Below, in pieces: positions 11,081 to 20,045 of a stretch of DNA of 64,000 nucleotides. The DNA is from Alphaproteobacteria bacterium (lineage in GTDB: Bacteria; Pseudomonadota; Alphaproteobacteria; UBA8366; Aestuariispiraceae). The stretch covers positions 892,001 to 956,000 of the forward strand of contig JASJDC010000002.1 of assembly GCA_030065235.1 (NCBI GenBank). The letters are read 5' to 3'. The stretch's first letter is position 1, and each line of letters begins with the position of its first letter. The translations under genes were made by a program, and so were the position numbers. The notes under the pieces were generated by a model. That model was not told the origin of the DNA and did no database searches. It saw only the letters and a program-made list of their open reading frames with translations.

Positions 11081-11959
11081 TCCTGGGTGCCGCGCGCGCA
11101 CCGTCTCGACAAGGGCGTCAATCATGGCGCGCACCGCTGGCACCTTGCGAATATCGGGATGGACATAAAGATTCGCGCTCCGAGCCAGCTCCGGGATCGG
11201 ATCGGTGACGCGCCGCAGCGCCGGGTTCTGGTCGCCCAGAATGCAGGGCAGCACGGCCAATCCGGCGCCGTCGGCCGCCAGCGTCCCGGAGAGCGCGGCG
11301 TCGTTATGCCGGAGCGCCGGGGCCTTATTGCCGAGCCGCCGCGCCAGCCACTCGCCGCCGGCGAAATACTGGTGAATGCTGTCATAGCCGATCCAGGCGC
11401 AGTCGCGATAGCGATCTTCGGTCAGGGCCGTCGGATTGGCCTCGATATAAGAGGGCGCGCCATAGACCGCATATTCCAGGTCCAGCCATTTCCGAACGAT
11501 CAGATTCTGATTGTCCGGCGCCCGGTCGCGGATCAGCACCTCCGCCTCGCGCCGCGCCAGGCTGGCGAAATAATGCGAGATCGACAGTTCGATTTCGATT
11601 TGCGGCAAGCGGCGCTGGATCGCCGGCAGCATCGGCGAAAGGATTAAGGATATGTTGTCGTCGACGCTGACTCGAACCGTGCCTTCGACATCGGGCGCCA
11701 ATCCGCTGGCTTCCGCGTCCAGCGCGAAGGCCGCCATCTCCATCTGCTCCGCCTTGGCGAGAAGCGCCTCGCCGGCGGCGGTGAGGGCGTAGCCGTCGGG
11801 CAAGCGGTCGAACAGCACCGTCTCCAGCGCTTCCTCCAGCCTCTTCAGGCGCCGTCCCGCCGTCGGCTGGCTGATGGCGAGCGCTGTGGCCGCCTTGGTC
11901 AGCGAACCTTCCCGCGCCACCGCCAGATACACGCGGATGTCGTCCCAATCTGCTTTCAT
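11036..11959 (-). CDS. LysR-family transcriptional regulator
   Basis: 307 residues. The N-terminal winged helix-turn-helix is clear (WDDIRVYLAVAREGSLTKAA, then AISQPTAGRRLKRLE), and a LysR substrate-binding domain follows from about residue 90. Its 3' end overlaps the convergent SDR gene by 45 bases, an unusually long tail-to-tail overlap, so transcripts of the two genes are complementary at their ends. The regulated gene is not evident; it does not have the usual divergent partner, since argG lies 258 bases beyond in divergent orientation. The 258-base spacer shows no other gene. Confidence 0.88.
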   Translation of the reverse strand: MKADWDDIRVYLAVAREGSLTKAATALAISQPTAGRRLKRLEEALETVLFDRLPDGYALTAAGEALLAKAEQMEMAAFALDAEASGLAPDVEGTVRVSVDDNISLILSPMLPAIQRRLPQIEIELSISHYFASLARREAEVLIRDRAPDNQNLIVRKWLDLEYAVYGAPSYIEANPTALTEDRYRDCAWIGYDSIHQYFAGGEWLARRLGNKAPALRHNDAALSGTLAADGAGLAVLPCILGDQNPALRRVTDPIPELARSANLYVHPDIRKVPAVRAMIDALVETVRARHPGSDAAAAIDLETDAG

Positions 11960-12217
11960 GCGGTCTAGATAGCGGTAGTCGAAATAGTGCCGCCAGCCCC
12001 TTTTTCTGAGGGGCGGCTCAACGTTTTTGAATAGGGCGTCAGTTGCGCGGAGGATCTGCGCGCCGCCGATACCGTTAGGCGATCAAGCGGGCGCGTCGCC
12101 GCCAATTCCCGCGCGGGCTTTGCTTGCCAATAACGCCCGCGCCTCCTACACAGCGGCGACATCGAATTCGGGCCGCGCGCCGCCCCATCGGCCCGCGCAT
12201 TTCCAAAGGACATCGCC

Positions 12218-13441
12218 ATGGCTTCGCTGGACAAATCCTCGGTCAAAAAGGTTGTGCTCGCCTATTCCGGCGGCCTCGACACCTCGATCATTCTGCGCTG
12301 GCTGCAGGATGTCTATCAGTGCGAAATCGTGACCTTCACCGCCGATCTCGGCCAGGGCGAGGAGCTGGAGCCGGCCCGCGCCAAGGCCGAGATGATGGGC
12401 GCGAAAGAAATCTTCATCGACGATCTGCGCGAGGAATTCGTCTCCGACTATGTCTTCCCAATGTTCCGGGCCAACGCGCTGTATGAGGGCGTCTATCTTT
12501 TAGGCACCTCGATCGCGCGGCCCCTGATCGCCAAGCGCCAGATCGAGATCGCCCGGATGACGGGGGCCGACGCGGTCTGTCATGGGGCCACCGGCAAGGG
12601 GAACGATCAGGTTCGGTTCGAGCTCGGCTACTACGCGCTGCAGCCGGACATCAAGGTGATCTCGCCCTGGCGCGAATGGGACCTCACGTCGCGCAACAAG
12701 CTGATCGATTTCGCCGAAAGACATCAAATCCCGATCGCCAAGGACAAGCGTGGCGAGGCGCCGTTTTCGGTCGACGCCAATCTGCTGCATATCTCGGCCG
12801 AAGGGAAAGTGTTGGAGGACCCGGCCGACGAGGCGCCGGATTATGTCTATTCCCGCACCGTCGACCCGGTGGATGCGCCAGACGCGCCCACCACCGTCGA
12901 GATCGAATTCGAGAAAGGCGACGCGATCGCGATCGACGGCCAGCACCTGTCGCCGGCCGCGCTGCTGACAAGGCTGAACGAGCTGGGCGGCGCAAACGGC
13001 GTCGGGCGCTTGGACATGGTCGAGAACCGCTTCGTCGGCATGAAATCGCGCGGGATCTACGAGACGCCGGGCGGAACCGTGCTTCTGCCGGCCCACCGGG
13101 CGATGGAGTCGATCACGCTGGACCGTGAGGCGACGCATCTGAAAGACGAATTGATGCCGCGCTACGCCAAACTGATCTACAACGGCTTCTGGTTCTCGCC
13201 CGAGCGTGAGATGCTGCAGGCGCTGATCGACAAGAGCCAGGAGCGGGTGACCGGCAAGGTCCGGCTGAAACTCTACAAGGGCTCGGTCAGCGTCATCGGC
13301 CGCGAGTCCGATCACAGCCTCTATTCCATGGATCACGTCACCTTCGAGGAAGACGATGTCTATGACCAGCACGACGCGGAAGGTTTCATCAAGCTGAACG
13401 CCCTGCGTCTGCGCCTGGAAGCCATGCGCGACTCGCAATAG
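12218..13441 (+). CDS. argG: Argininosuccinate synthase
   Basis: 407 residues, the standard length. It condenses citrulline and aspartate using ATP in arginine biosynthesis. The PP-loop AYSGGLDTS lies at residues 14-22, and the [13 protein letters not shown] substrate-binding stretch and [10 protein letters not shown] segment are intact. It stands alone with no other arg gene nearby. The upstream 258 bases separate it from a divergent LysR gene. A palindromic repeat element follows the stop codon and may end its transcript. Confidence 0.97.
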   Translation: MASLDKSSVKKVVLAYSGGLDTSIILRWLQDVYQCEIVTFTADLGQGEELEPARAKAEMMGAKEIFIDDLREEFVSDYVFPMFRANALYEGVYLLGTSIARPLIAKRQIEIARMTGADAVCHGATGKGNDQVRFELGYYALQPDIKVISPWREWDLTSRNKLIDFAERHQIPIAKDKRGEAPFSVDANLLHISAEGKVLEDPADEAPDYVYSRTVDPVDAPDAPTTVEIEFEKGDAIAIDGQHLSPAALLTRLNELGGANGVGRLDMVENRFVGMKSRGIYETPGGTVLLPAHRAMESITLDREATHLKDELMPRYAKLIYNGFWFSPEREMLQALIDKSQERVTGKVRLKLYKGSVSVIGRESDHSLYSMDHVTFEEDDVYDQHDAEGFIKLNALRLRLEAMRDSQ

Positions 13442-13473
13442 CGGCCACTGGGAACTGGCGGCGCCCTCCGGCG

Positions 13474-13534
13474 CCCCGGGCTTGATCCGGGGCCCATTGT
13501 TCAGTCGGATGGACGCCGGCTCGGGGGCCGGCGT
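13474..13534. repeat. Double-hairpin intergenic palindromic repeat
   Basis: Two adjacent hairpins: CCCCGG / CCGGGG (13474-13479 and 13487-13492, 7-base loop with CTTGAT) and ACGCCGGC / GCCGGCGT (13513-13520 and 13527-13534, 6-base loop). The CCGGGCTTGATCCGGGG type of palindrome followed by GGCGTGACA is a familiar dispersed intergenic repeat in alphaproteobacterial genomes. Here it sits between the convergent argG and small-protein genes. No second copy was found in this window. Confidence 0.6.
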
Positions 13535-13564
13535 GACAATCAAGACAAGCGCTCTCTTTGGATG

Positions 13565-13813
13565 TCAGTCCTTGCGCCTGAAAGCCTCGGAAAACGCCAT
13601 CAGGGATCGAATGCGCGGGTCCTTCTCCAAAGCGGCGGCGTCCGGTTTGGGCGGCGCAAGACGGACCGGCGCGTTGGCGCGCAACCGGTCGTCCGGCAAA
13701 GAGGTCCCGTCGTGCATCCGCGTGGCGAAGGCGCGGATTTCCAGGCTGGCGCCATAGCCCTCGACTTCGGCGACCCAATCGTCATAGCCGCGCCGCTGCA
13801 GCAATTTTCGCAT
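13565..13813 (-). CDS. Small hypothetical protein downstream of htpG
   Basis: 82 residues from the ATG at 13813. A strong ribosome-binding site (GGAGG, seven bases upstream) supports it as a real gene. It begins MRKLLQRRGYDDWVAEVEG and ends in a proline- and arginine-rich region with no membrane segment or signal peptide. It follows htpG on the same strand after 75 bases and may be cotranscribed under heat shock. I do not recognise the family. Confidence 0.65.
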   Translation of the reverse strand: MRKLLQRRGYDDWVAEVEGYGASLEIRAFATRMHDGTSLPDDRLRANAPVRLAPPKPDAAALEKDPRIRSLMAFSEAFRRKD

Positions 13814-13888
13814 CAACCGCCCTCCTTCCGCTTTTTCCGCATCTTCAATGATTCCTGCGGTGATTTGAGCTTGAGGGCAATGCGCGCG

Positions 13889-15802
13889 TCAGCCCATCGC
13901 TTTGGTCATCACCGCCGCCATCCGTTGCACGAAAGTGCTGGGATCGGCCGGCGTTTCGCCTTCCATAATCCGCGCCTGATCAAGCAGCAGATGCGCCGCG
14001 TCCGAAATATCGCCCGTCGCATTGGCCGCCAAAGCCTTGATCAGCGCATGATCGGCGTTGATTTCCAGGATGCGCGGGGCGGCCGCGCCGTTCAGCTGGT
14101 TGTGCTGCTTCAGGATGCGTTCGAGATGCATGTCCATGGCGCCGTCCTCAACCACCAGGCAGCAAGGCGAGGCGGTCAGGCGGTCGGATTTGCGGACATC
14201 GGCGACGGCCTCGCCCAGGCTCTCTTTCAGGGCTGTGATCAGGGCGCTGACGGACGCGTCGTCGGTTTTGTCCTCATCCTTTGACGAATCCTCGGCGGCT
14301 TCTTTTTCGTCCGCTTTGACATTGGACAGATCAGCCCCGCCGCGCGTGACGGACTTGAAGCTCTTGCCCTCGAAGTCCGGCGCGTTGGAGAGCCAGAACT
14401 CATCGACCGGATCGGTCATAAACAGGACCTCGACGCCCTTGGCCGCGAACCCTTCCAGTTGCGGGCTCTTGGCGAGCGCCTCGGCGCTGTCGCCGGAGAT
14501 GTAATAGATCGCGTCCTGACCGTCCTTCATCGCCTCGATATAGTCCGCGAGCGACAACCAGCCCTCGCGTGTGGTCGATTTGAAGCGCATCAGCTTCATC
14601 AAGGCGTCGCGGTTCTCGAAGCTCTCATAAACGCCTTCCTTCAGGACCGCGCCGAACGCATCCCAGAATTCCGCATAGTTGTCGGCGTCCTTTTCGGCGC
14701 GTTTCGCCAATTCACCCAGCACGCGCTTCACCAACCCGCTCTGAATCTTCGAGACGACCGGATTGTTCTGCAGCATCTCGCGGCTGACATTCAGCGGCAG
14801 GTCTTCCGAATCGACGACCCCGCGCAGGAAGCGCAGCCAGGACGGCACCAGTTCGTCGCATTCATCGGTGATGAAGACCCGCTTTACATACAATTTCAGC
14901 TTCGACTGGCGGTCCGGATGGAACAGGTCGAACGGCCGCTGGGTCGGGATGTAGATCAGGCCGGCATACTCGATCACGCCTTCAGCGCGGAAATGCAGCG
15001 TCGCCCAGGGATCGTCAAAGCCGTGGCTGACATGGTGGTAGAATTCCTTGTACTGATCCTCGGTCACATCCGACTTCGACCGCGTCCAAAGGGCGGCGGC
15101 CGAGTTCAACTGTTTCGGATAGACCGCGTCGCCGTCTTCTGGATTCTCGCCGGTGATGCGGATCGGGAACGCGATATGATCGGAGTAGGTTTTGACGATC
15201 TGGCTCAGCCGCGCTTCGGTGAGAAATTCCGCGGCGTCTTCTTTCAGATGCAGCACGATGGTCGTGCCGCGGCCGTCCCGCGCGCCGGGCTCGACGGTGA
15301 AGGCGCCTTTGCCGTCGCTGACCCAGGTGAAGGCCTCGTCCGCGCCCGCTTTGCGGCTGGTCACCGCGACGCTGTCCGCGACCATGAAGGCGGAATAGAA
15401 GCCGACCCCGAACTGGCCGATCAGGGATAGGTCTTTCTTGTCGTCGCCGGAGAGCTGGTTGAGGAAGTTCGAGGTGCCCGATCGCGCGATCGTGCCAAGA
15501 TTGCCGAGCAGCTCATCGCGGCTCATGCCCGACCCGTTGTCCGAAACGGTCAGGGTCTTAGCCTCGGCGTCGGCGCTCAAGGTGATGGCGAAGTCCGGGT
15601 CGCCTTCGATCAGGGCGGCGTCCGACAGGGCCTGATAGCGCAGCCGGTCGCAGGCGTCGGCCGCGTTCGAGATCAATTCCCGCAGAAAGATCTCGCGCTC
15701 TGAGTAAAGCGCATTGGCGACGATATCGAGCAGACGGCCGACTTCGGCCTGAAATTCATGCGTTTCGGGTGCGGTTTCCGCGGGTTTGGCTTCGACGGCC
15801 AT
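13889..15802 (-). CDS. htpG: Molecular chaperone HtpG (Hsp90)
   Basis: 637 residues from ATG 15802, with GGAGG five bases upstream. Cytosolic ATP-dependent chaperone. The N-terminal GHKL ATPase is clear: ELISNAADACDRLRY, DNGSGMSRDELLGNLGTIA and the GQFGVGFYSAFMVAD lid segment. The middle domain contains the conserved GVVDSEDLPLNVSREMLQ stretch (near residue 335), and the C-terminal dimerisation domain follows. A heat-shock-type promoter lies 90-125 bases upstream. Confidence 0.97.
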   Translation of the reverse strand: MAVEAKPAETAPETHEFQAEVGRLLDIVANALYSEREIFLRELISNAADACDRLRYQALSDAALIEGDPDFAITLSADAEAKTLTVSDNGSGMSRDELLGNLGTIARSGTSNFLNQLSGDDKKDLSLIGQFGVGFYSAFMVADSVAVTSRKAGADEAFTWVSDGKGAFTVEPGARDGRGTTIVLHLKEDAAEFLTEARLSQIVKTYSDHIAFPIRITGENPEDGDAVYPKQLNSAAALWTRSKSDVTEDQYKEFYHHVSHGFDDPWATLHFRAEGVIEYAGLIYIPTQRPFDLFHPDRQSKLKLYVKRVFITDECDELVPSWLRFLRGVVDSEDLPLNVSREMLQNNPVVSKIQSGLVKRVLGELAKRAEKDADNYAEFWDAFGAVLKEGVYESFENRDALMKLMRFKSTTREGWLSLADYIEAMKDGQDAIYYISGDSAEALAKSPQLEGFAAKGVEVLFMTDPVDEFWLSNAPDFEGKSFKSVTRGGADLSNVKADEKEAAEDSSKDEDKTDDASVSALITALKESLGEAVADVRKSDRLTASPCCLVVEDGAMDMHLERILKQHNQLNGAAAPRILEINADHALIKALAANATGDISDAAHLLLDQARIMEGETPADPSTFVQRMAAVMTKAMG

Positions 15803-15894
15803 GGGACCCTCCAACGATTGAGAAGCGACTATGTGATCTGGCTCCGGCGTCGCGCGGGACGCTGAGCGCGGCGCATCGGCGCGCTGACGGGGGG

Positions 15895-15926
15895 CATATA
15901 GGACCGCCCCCCGCCCCGCTCAAGGG
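15895..15926 (-). promoter_or_regulatory. Sigma-32-like heat-shock promoter of htpG
   Basis: On the minus strand CCCTTGAG (15926-15919) is followed after 16 bases by CCTATATG (15902-15895). This resembles the RpoH consensus (CTTGAA, then CCCATNT) with acceptable spacing. It would start transcription near 15888, about 85 bases before htpG. The gene downstream is a classic heat-shock gene, which raises confidence. Confidence 0.6.
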
Positions 15927-16232
15927 CGGAACGCGACGGGTCGCTTGGCGCCTTCGCATCGCTGTGCTAAGCGCAAAGTGATACAGAAATCTGCGAAAAG
16001 CGGAAATTTGAGTGTCGCGTTAGCGGTGCGGTTATTGTGAGGGCTCGACATCGGGTTCTCGGCTCAGGGAGGAGCCCGCCGTCGCCTATGCCAGCCGATG
16101 CGCCGGTCCTTGGGTTCGGGCGCATCGCGCCGCGCCGGTTCAGCCGAGCGGTCTTGGACGGCGTCGCCATCTTCTTCCTCTTGCCATCCGCCGGCTTCAT
16201 TGCGCGCTGGGACGGGAGGTGTGGAGAACGGC
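15927..16232. other. Non-coding spacer between htpG and the acyl-CoA ligase operon
   Basis: About 300 bases separating divergent htpG and the ligase/ABC operon. The left part is AT-richer (around 15980-16035) and probably carries the operon promoter, but I cannot place a convincing -35/-10 pair. The reading frame of the ligase runs open through the right part, but the start at 16233 fits better. Confidence 0.4.
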
Positions 16233-18206
16233 ATGGCTGAAGGCGCTTCCTATCCGGACATCGCGGTCCACGACACGTTCCCGAAACTGTTGCGGCACAA
16301 TGCATCTGTGCGCGCCGACCGGGCGGCGATGCGCGAGAAGAATCTGGGCATCTGGCGCACCAGCAGCTGGGCCGAGGTCAAGCGTGAGGTCGACCGCTAC
16401 GCCGCCGGCATGGCCGAACTGGGCCTGAAGCGCGGCGATCGGGTTGCGATCATCGGCGATAACCGGCCGCGACTTTATTGGTCAATCGCCATGGCGCAGA
16501 CACTGGGCGCGGTGCCGGTCCCGATCTATCAGGACTCGGTGGCCGAGGAGATGCATTTCCCGCTGAGCCACGCCGAAGTGCGCTTCGCCATCGCCGAAGA
16601 CCAGGAGCAGGTCGACAAGCTGATGGCGCTGAAAGAGCGTCTGCCGACGCTGGAGCATGTGATCTTCGACGAACCGCGCGGCGTGCGCGACTACACGCTC
16701 GACTATCTGCATGATTACGAAGACGTGGTCGCCATGGGCGATGCGCGTTTGGCCGCCGAACCCGGCTTCGTCGACGCTCAGATCGACGCGGGAGAGGGCG
16801 CGGACACCTGCCTGATCCCCTATACGTCCGGGACGACCGGCAATCCGAAGGGCGTGCTGCTGACCCACGACAATCTGCTGACCGCCGCCTATCACGGCGC
16901 CAAATTCGAGGGGCTGCGGGAAAGCGACGAGATCCTGGCCTATCTGCCGCTCGCCTGGATCGGCGACAATGTCTTTTCGTACGCGCAGTCTTTCATTTGC
17001 GGATTTTGCGTCGCCTGCCCGGAAAGCTCCGAGACAGTCCTGACCGATCTGCGTGAGTTGGGCCCGACCTATTTCTTCGCGCCGCCGCGCATTTTCGAGA
17101 ATATCCTGACGCAAGTGTCGATCCGGATCGAGGACGCCAGCAAGATCAAGCGCGACATGTTCCACTATTTCATGGCCGTGGCGCGCCGCGTCGGCGTCGA
17201 TATTCTGGAAGGCAAGCCGGTCTCAATGAGCGACCGCCTGCTCTATCGGTTGGGCGAAATCCTGGTCTACGGCCCGCTAAAGAATGTGCTCGGCCTCAGC
17301 CGGGTGCGCATCGGCTATACGGCCGGCGAGGCGATCGGCCCGGACATCTTCATCTTCTACCGTTCGATCGGCATCAATCTGAAACAGCTCTACGGCTCGA
17401 CCGAGACCAGCGTCTTCGTGACGATCCAGCCCGACGGCGAGATCAAGCCCGACACGGTGGGCACGCCGCTGGACGGGGTCGATATCAAGATCGACCAGAC
17501 CGGCGAGTTGCTGATTAAGGGGCCGGGCATTTTCAAAGAGTATTTCAAGAACCCGGAAGCGACCGAAGAGGCCAAGGACGCGGACGGTTGGTACCGGACC
17601 GGCGACGCCGGCTTCCTCGACGAGGACGGGCATCTGAAAATCATCGATCGGGCGAAGGATGTCGGGAAACTGAATGACGGCTCGCTCTTTGCGCCGAAAT
17701 ATATCGAGAACAAGCTGAAATTCTTCCCGGAAATCCGCGAGGCGGTCGCCTTCGGCAACGGAAAGGACTATGTCGCCGCCTTCATCAATATCGATCACGA
17801 GGCGGTCGGGAATTGGGCCGAGCGTCAGGGCGTGCCCTACGCCTCCTATCAGGAACTGGCGGCGCTGCCGCAGGTCTATGACATCGTGCTGGCGCATGTC
17901 GAACAGGTGAACCGCGACTTGGCGGCGGAGGCGCGGGTGGCCGGCAGCCAGATCCACCGCTTCCTGATCCTGCATAAGATGCTCGACGCCGATGACGGCG
18001 AGATGACCCGCACCAGCAAGGTGCGCCGTCGCTTCATCGCCGAAAAATATCTGCCCCTGATCGACGGGCTTTATTCAGACGCGGGGAACGCAGTGATCGA
18101 GGCGGAGATCACCTTCGAGGACGGCCGGAAAGGCGTGGTGAAAGCGGATCTACGGATCGTCGACGCCGCCGTCGTCCTGGCCGCGACGGCGCAGGCGGCG
18201 GAATAG
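16233..18206 (+). CDS. AMP-forming long-chain-type acyl-CoA ligase, first gene of ABC operon
   Basis: 657 residues from ATG 16233, preceded by GGAGA; the frame is open 45 codons upstream but lacks family similarity. An ANL adenylating enzyme with the canonical loop YTSGTTGNPKGVLLTH (about residues 196-211), YGSTETSVF near 387 and WYRTGDAGFLDEDG near 453. Length and motifs match the FadD15-like long-chain ligase group. It heads a run of seven same-strand genes including a complete Liv-type importer. It therefore probably converts the imported carboxylic acid to its CoA thioester. Whether the substrate is fatty, aromatic or another acid is not determinable. Confidence 0.87.
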   Translation: MAEGASYPDIAVHDTFPKLLRHNASVRADRAAMREKNLGIWRTSSWAEVKREVDRYAAGMAELGLKRGDRVAIIGDNRPRLYWSIAMAQTLGAVPVPIYQDSVAEEMHFPLSHAEVRFAIAEDQEQVDKLMALKERLPTLEHVIFDEPRGVRDYTLDYLHDYEDVVAMGDARLAAEPGFVDAQIDAGEGADTCLIPYTSGTTGNPKGVLLTHDNLLTAAYHGAKFEGLRESDEILAYLPLAWIGDNVFSYAQSFICGFCVACPESSETVLTDLRELGPTYFFAPPRIFENILTQVSIRIEDASKIKRDMFHYFMAVARRVGVDILEGKPVSMSDRLLYRLGEILVYGPLKNVLGLSRVRIGYTAGEAIGPDIFIFYRSIGINLKQLYGSTETSVFVTIQPDGEIKPDTVGTPLDGVDIKIDQTGELLIKGPGIFKEYFKNPEATEEAKDADGWYRTGDAGFLDEDGHLKIIDRAKDVGKLNDGSLFAPKYIENKLKFFPEIREAVAFGNGKDYVAAFINIDHEAVGNWAERQGVPYASYQELAALPQVYDIVLAHVEQVNRDLAAEARVAGSQIHRFLILHKMLDADDGEMTRTSKVRRRFIAEKYLPLIDGLYSDAGNAVIEAEITFEDGRKGVVKADLRIVDAAVVLAATAQAAE

Positions 18207-18239
18207 GACACGCGGGACGAAAAGCGGGGATATCGAACG

Positions 18240-19052
18240 GTGAGTGGTGTGGCGCCCGTCTCGGGACAAGCGGAACGCATCGGCGGCGAGCTGTTGCGGG
18301 TCGACAATGTCAGCCTCAGCTTCGGCGGGGTAAAAGCGCTGAGCGAGATCAGCTTTGACATCAAGAAGGGTGAAATCCGCTCGATCATCGGCCCGAACGG
18401 CGCCGGCAAATCCTCGATGCTGAATGTGGTCAACGGGTTCTACCAGGCCCAGGAAGGCTCGATCCACTACAAGGGCGTGACCTACGCGCCGATGCGCCCC
18501 TATATCGCCGCCTCAAACGGCATCGCGCGCACCTTTCAGAACATCGCCTTGTTCCGCGGCATGTCGACGCTCGACAATATCATGACGGGCCGGGTGCTGA
18601 AGATGAAGGCCAGCCTGCTGGAGCAAGCGCTCTACATGTTCCGCGGGAAAAGCGAGGAGCTTGAGCATCGCGAACATGTAGAGAAGGTGATCGATTTCCT
18701 CGAAATTCAGGCGATCCGCCGCACGCCGGTGGGCCGGCTGCCTTACGGGTTGCAGAAGCGGGTCGAACTGGGGCGCGCCCTGGCGGCGGAGCCGGACCTT
18801 CTGCTGCTCGACGAGCCGATGGCCGGCATGAATGTCGAAGAGAAGGAGGATATGTCCCGCTTCATCATCGACGTGAACGAACAGTTCGGCACGACCATCG
18901 CCCTGATCGAACATGATATGAGCGTCGTCATGGATCTGAGCGACCGGGTCGTGGTGTTGGATTACGGCAAGAAACTGGCTGACGGCACGCCGGACGAGGT
19001 GCGCGGCAACCAGGATGTGATCGACGCCTATCTCGGCGTGACCCACGACTGA
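18240..19052 (+). CDS. Liv-type ABC transporter ATP-binding protein (LivG-like)
   Basis: 270 residues from a GTG at 18240. Walker A GPNGAGKSS (about residues 50-58), the signature region LPYGLQKRVELGRAL (about 165-179) and Walker B LLLLDEPMAGMN are all present. The C-terminal GTPDEVRGNQDVIDAYLG is typical of LivG-type subunits of the branched-chain amino acid transporter (HAAT) family. It is one of two ATPases in this operon. It begins 33 bases after the ligase gene and would pair with the LivH- and LivM-like permeases downstream. Confidence 0.92.
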   Translation: MSGVAPVSGQAERIGGELLRVDNVSLSFGGVKALSEISFDIKKGEIRSIIGPNGAGKSSMLNVVNGFYQAQEGSIHYKGVTYAPMRPYIAASNGIARTFQNIALFRGMSTLDNIMTGRVLKMKASLLEQALYMFRGKSEELEHREHVEKVIDFLEIQAIRRTPVGRLPYGLQKRVELGRALAAEPDLLLLDEPMAGMNVEEKEDMSRFIIDVNEQFGTTIALIEHDMSVVMDLSDRVVVLDYGKKLADGTPDEVRGNQDVIDAYLGVTHD

Positions 19053-19074
19053 CGGCGGCGGAGAGAGACGGATC

Positions 19075-20010
19075 ATGGAATTTCTGCACGCTTTCTTCAT
19101 CGCGCCGTTTGTCGAGATGGTCGATCAGCCCTGGTTCCTGTTCGAGGTTCTGGTCGGCGGCCTGTCGGCGGGGGTGATGTATTCGCTGGTTGCGCTGGGG
19201 TTCGTTCTGATCTTCAAGGCGTCCGGCGTCTTCAACTACGCCCAGGGCGTCATGGTCCTGTTCGCCGCCTTGAATCTGGTCGGGTTGATGGAATGGGGCG
19301 TGCCGGTCTGGCTGGCGCTGATCCTGACGGTCATCATCATGATCGGTCTCGCCTTCGCGGTGGAGCGATTGGTCCTGCGCAAATTGGTGAACCAGGAACC
19401 GATCATCCTGTTTATGGCGACGATCGGCTTGGCCTTCTTCCTGGAAGGGTTCGGCGAGACGATCTGGGGCTCGGACGTGCGGCCGCTGGATATTGGCATT
19501 CCCGACGATGTCTGGTTCGTCGGCGACGCCATGCTGCAGCAGAGCGATATTTTCGCTGCGGTCGTCGCCAGTTTCCTGGTGACCGTGCTGGCCTTGTTCT
19601 TCCACTATACGCGGATCGGGCGGGCCCTGCGCGCGGTCGCCGACGATCATCAGGCGGCGTTGTCGATCGGCATTCCGCTGAACCATATCTGGATCATCGT
19701 CTGGGCGGTCGCCGGCTTTGTCGCTTTGGTCGCGGGCGTGATGTGGGGCGCGCGGCTGGGGGTTCAGTTCTCGCTGGCGATCATCGCGCTGAAGGCGCTG
19801 CCGGTCCTGATCCTGGGCGGCTTCACCTCGATCCCCGGCGCCATCATCGGCGGCTTGATCATCGGGGCCGGCGAGAAGGTGGCGGAGGTCTATTGGGGGT
19901 CGCTGTTCGGCGGCGCGATCGAGGAATGGTTCGCCTATGTCGTCGCCCTGGTCTTCCTGTTCTTCAGGCCGCAAGGCTTGTTCGGCGACAAGATTATCGA
20001 GCGCGTTTAG
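19075..20010 (+). CDS. Liv-type ABC transporter permease (LivH-like)
   Basis: 311 residues with about eight membrane segments. The early motif GGLSAGVMYSLVALGFVLIF (residues 23-42) and the later GGFTSIPGAIIGGLIIGAGE (about 245-264) are the standard signatures of LivH-type permeases. It forms the membrane channel with the next gene product. It has a GGAGAGAG-like ribosome site, lies 22 bases after the ATPase gene and shares its reading direction. Confidence 0.93.
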   Translation: MEFLHAFFIAPFVEMVDQPWFLFEVLVGGLSAGVMYSLVALGFVLIFKASGVFNYAQGVMVLFAALNLVGLMEWGVPVWLALILTVIIMIGLAFAVERLVLRKLVNQEPIILFMATIGLAFFLEGFGETIWGSDVRPLDIGIPDDVWFVGDAMLQQSDIFAAVVASFLVTVLALFFHYTRIGRALRAVADDHQAALSIGIPLNHIWIIVWAVAGFVALVAGVMWGARLGVQFSLAIIALKALPVLILGGFTSIPGAIIGGLIIGAGEKVAEVYWGSLFGGAIEEWFAYVVALVFLFFRPQGLFGDKIIERV

Positions 20011-20045
20011 ATCGGCGCTGCGGGCGCGGTTAAGGGAAATCGAGC

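Noticed and set aside
12500-13543. Long open frame antisense to argG
   Set aside because: It runs opposite a certain enzyme gene, has no family similarity and reflects the GC-rich codon bias of argG.
14459-15430. Long open frame antisense to htpG
   Set aside because: Same reason: a shadow of HtpG codons in a GC-rich gene, without recognisable domains.
18928-19974. Long minus-strand frame rich in D, Q and R opposite the LivH-like permease
   Set aside because: Its composition is that of a frame reversed over a hydrophobic membrane protein. No motif is present.
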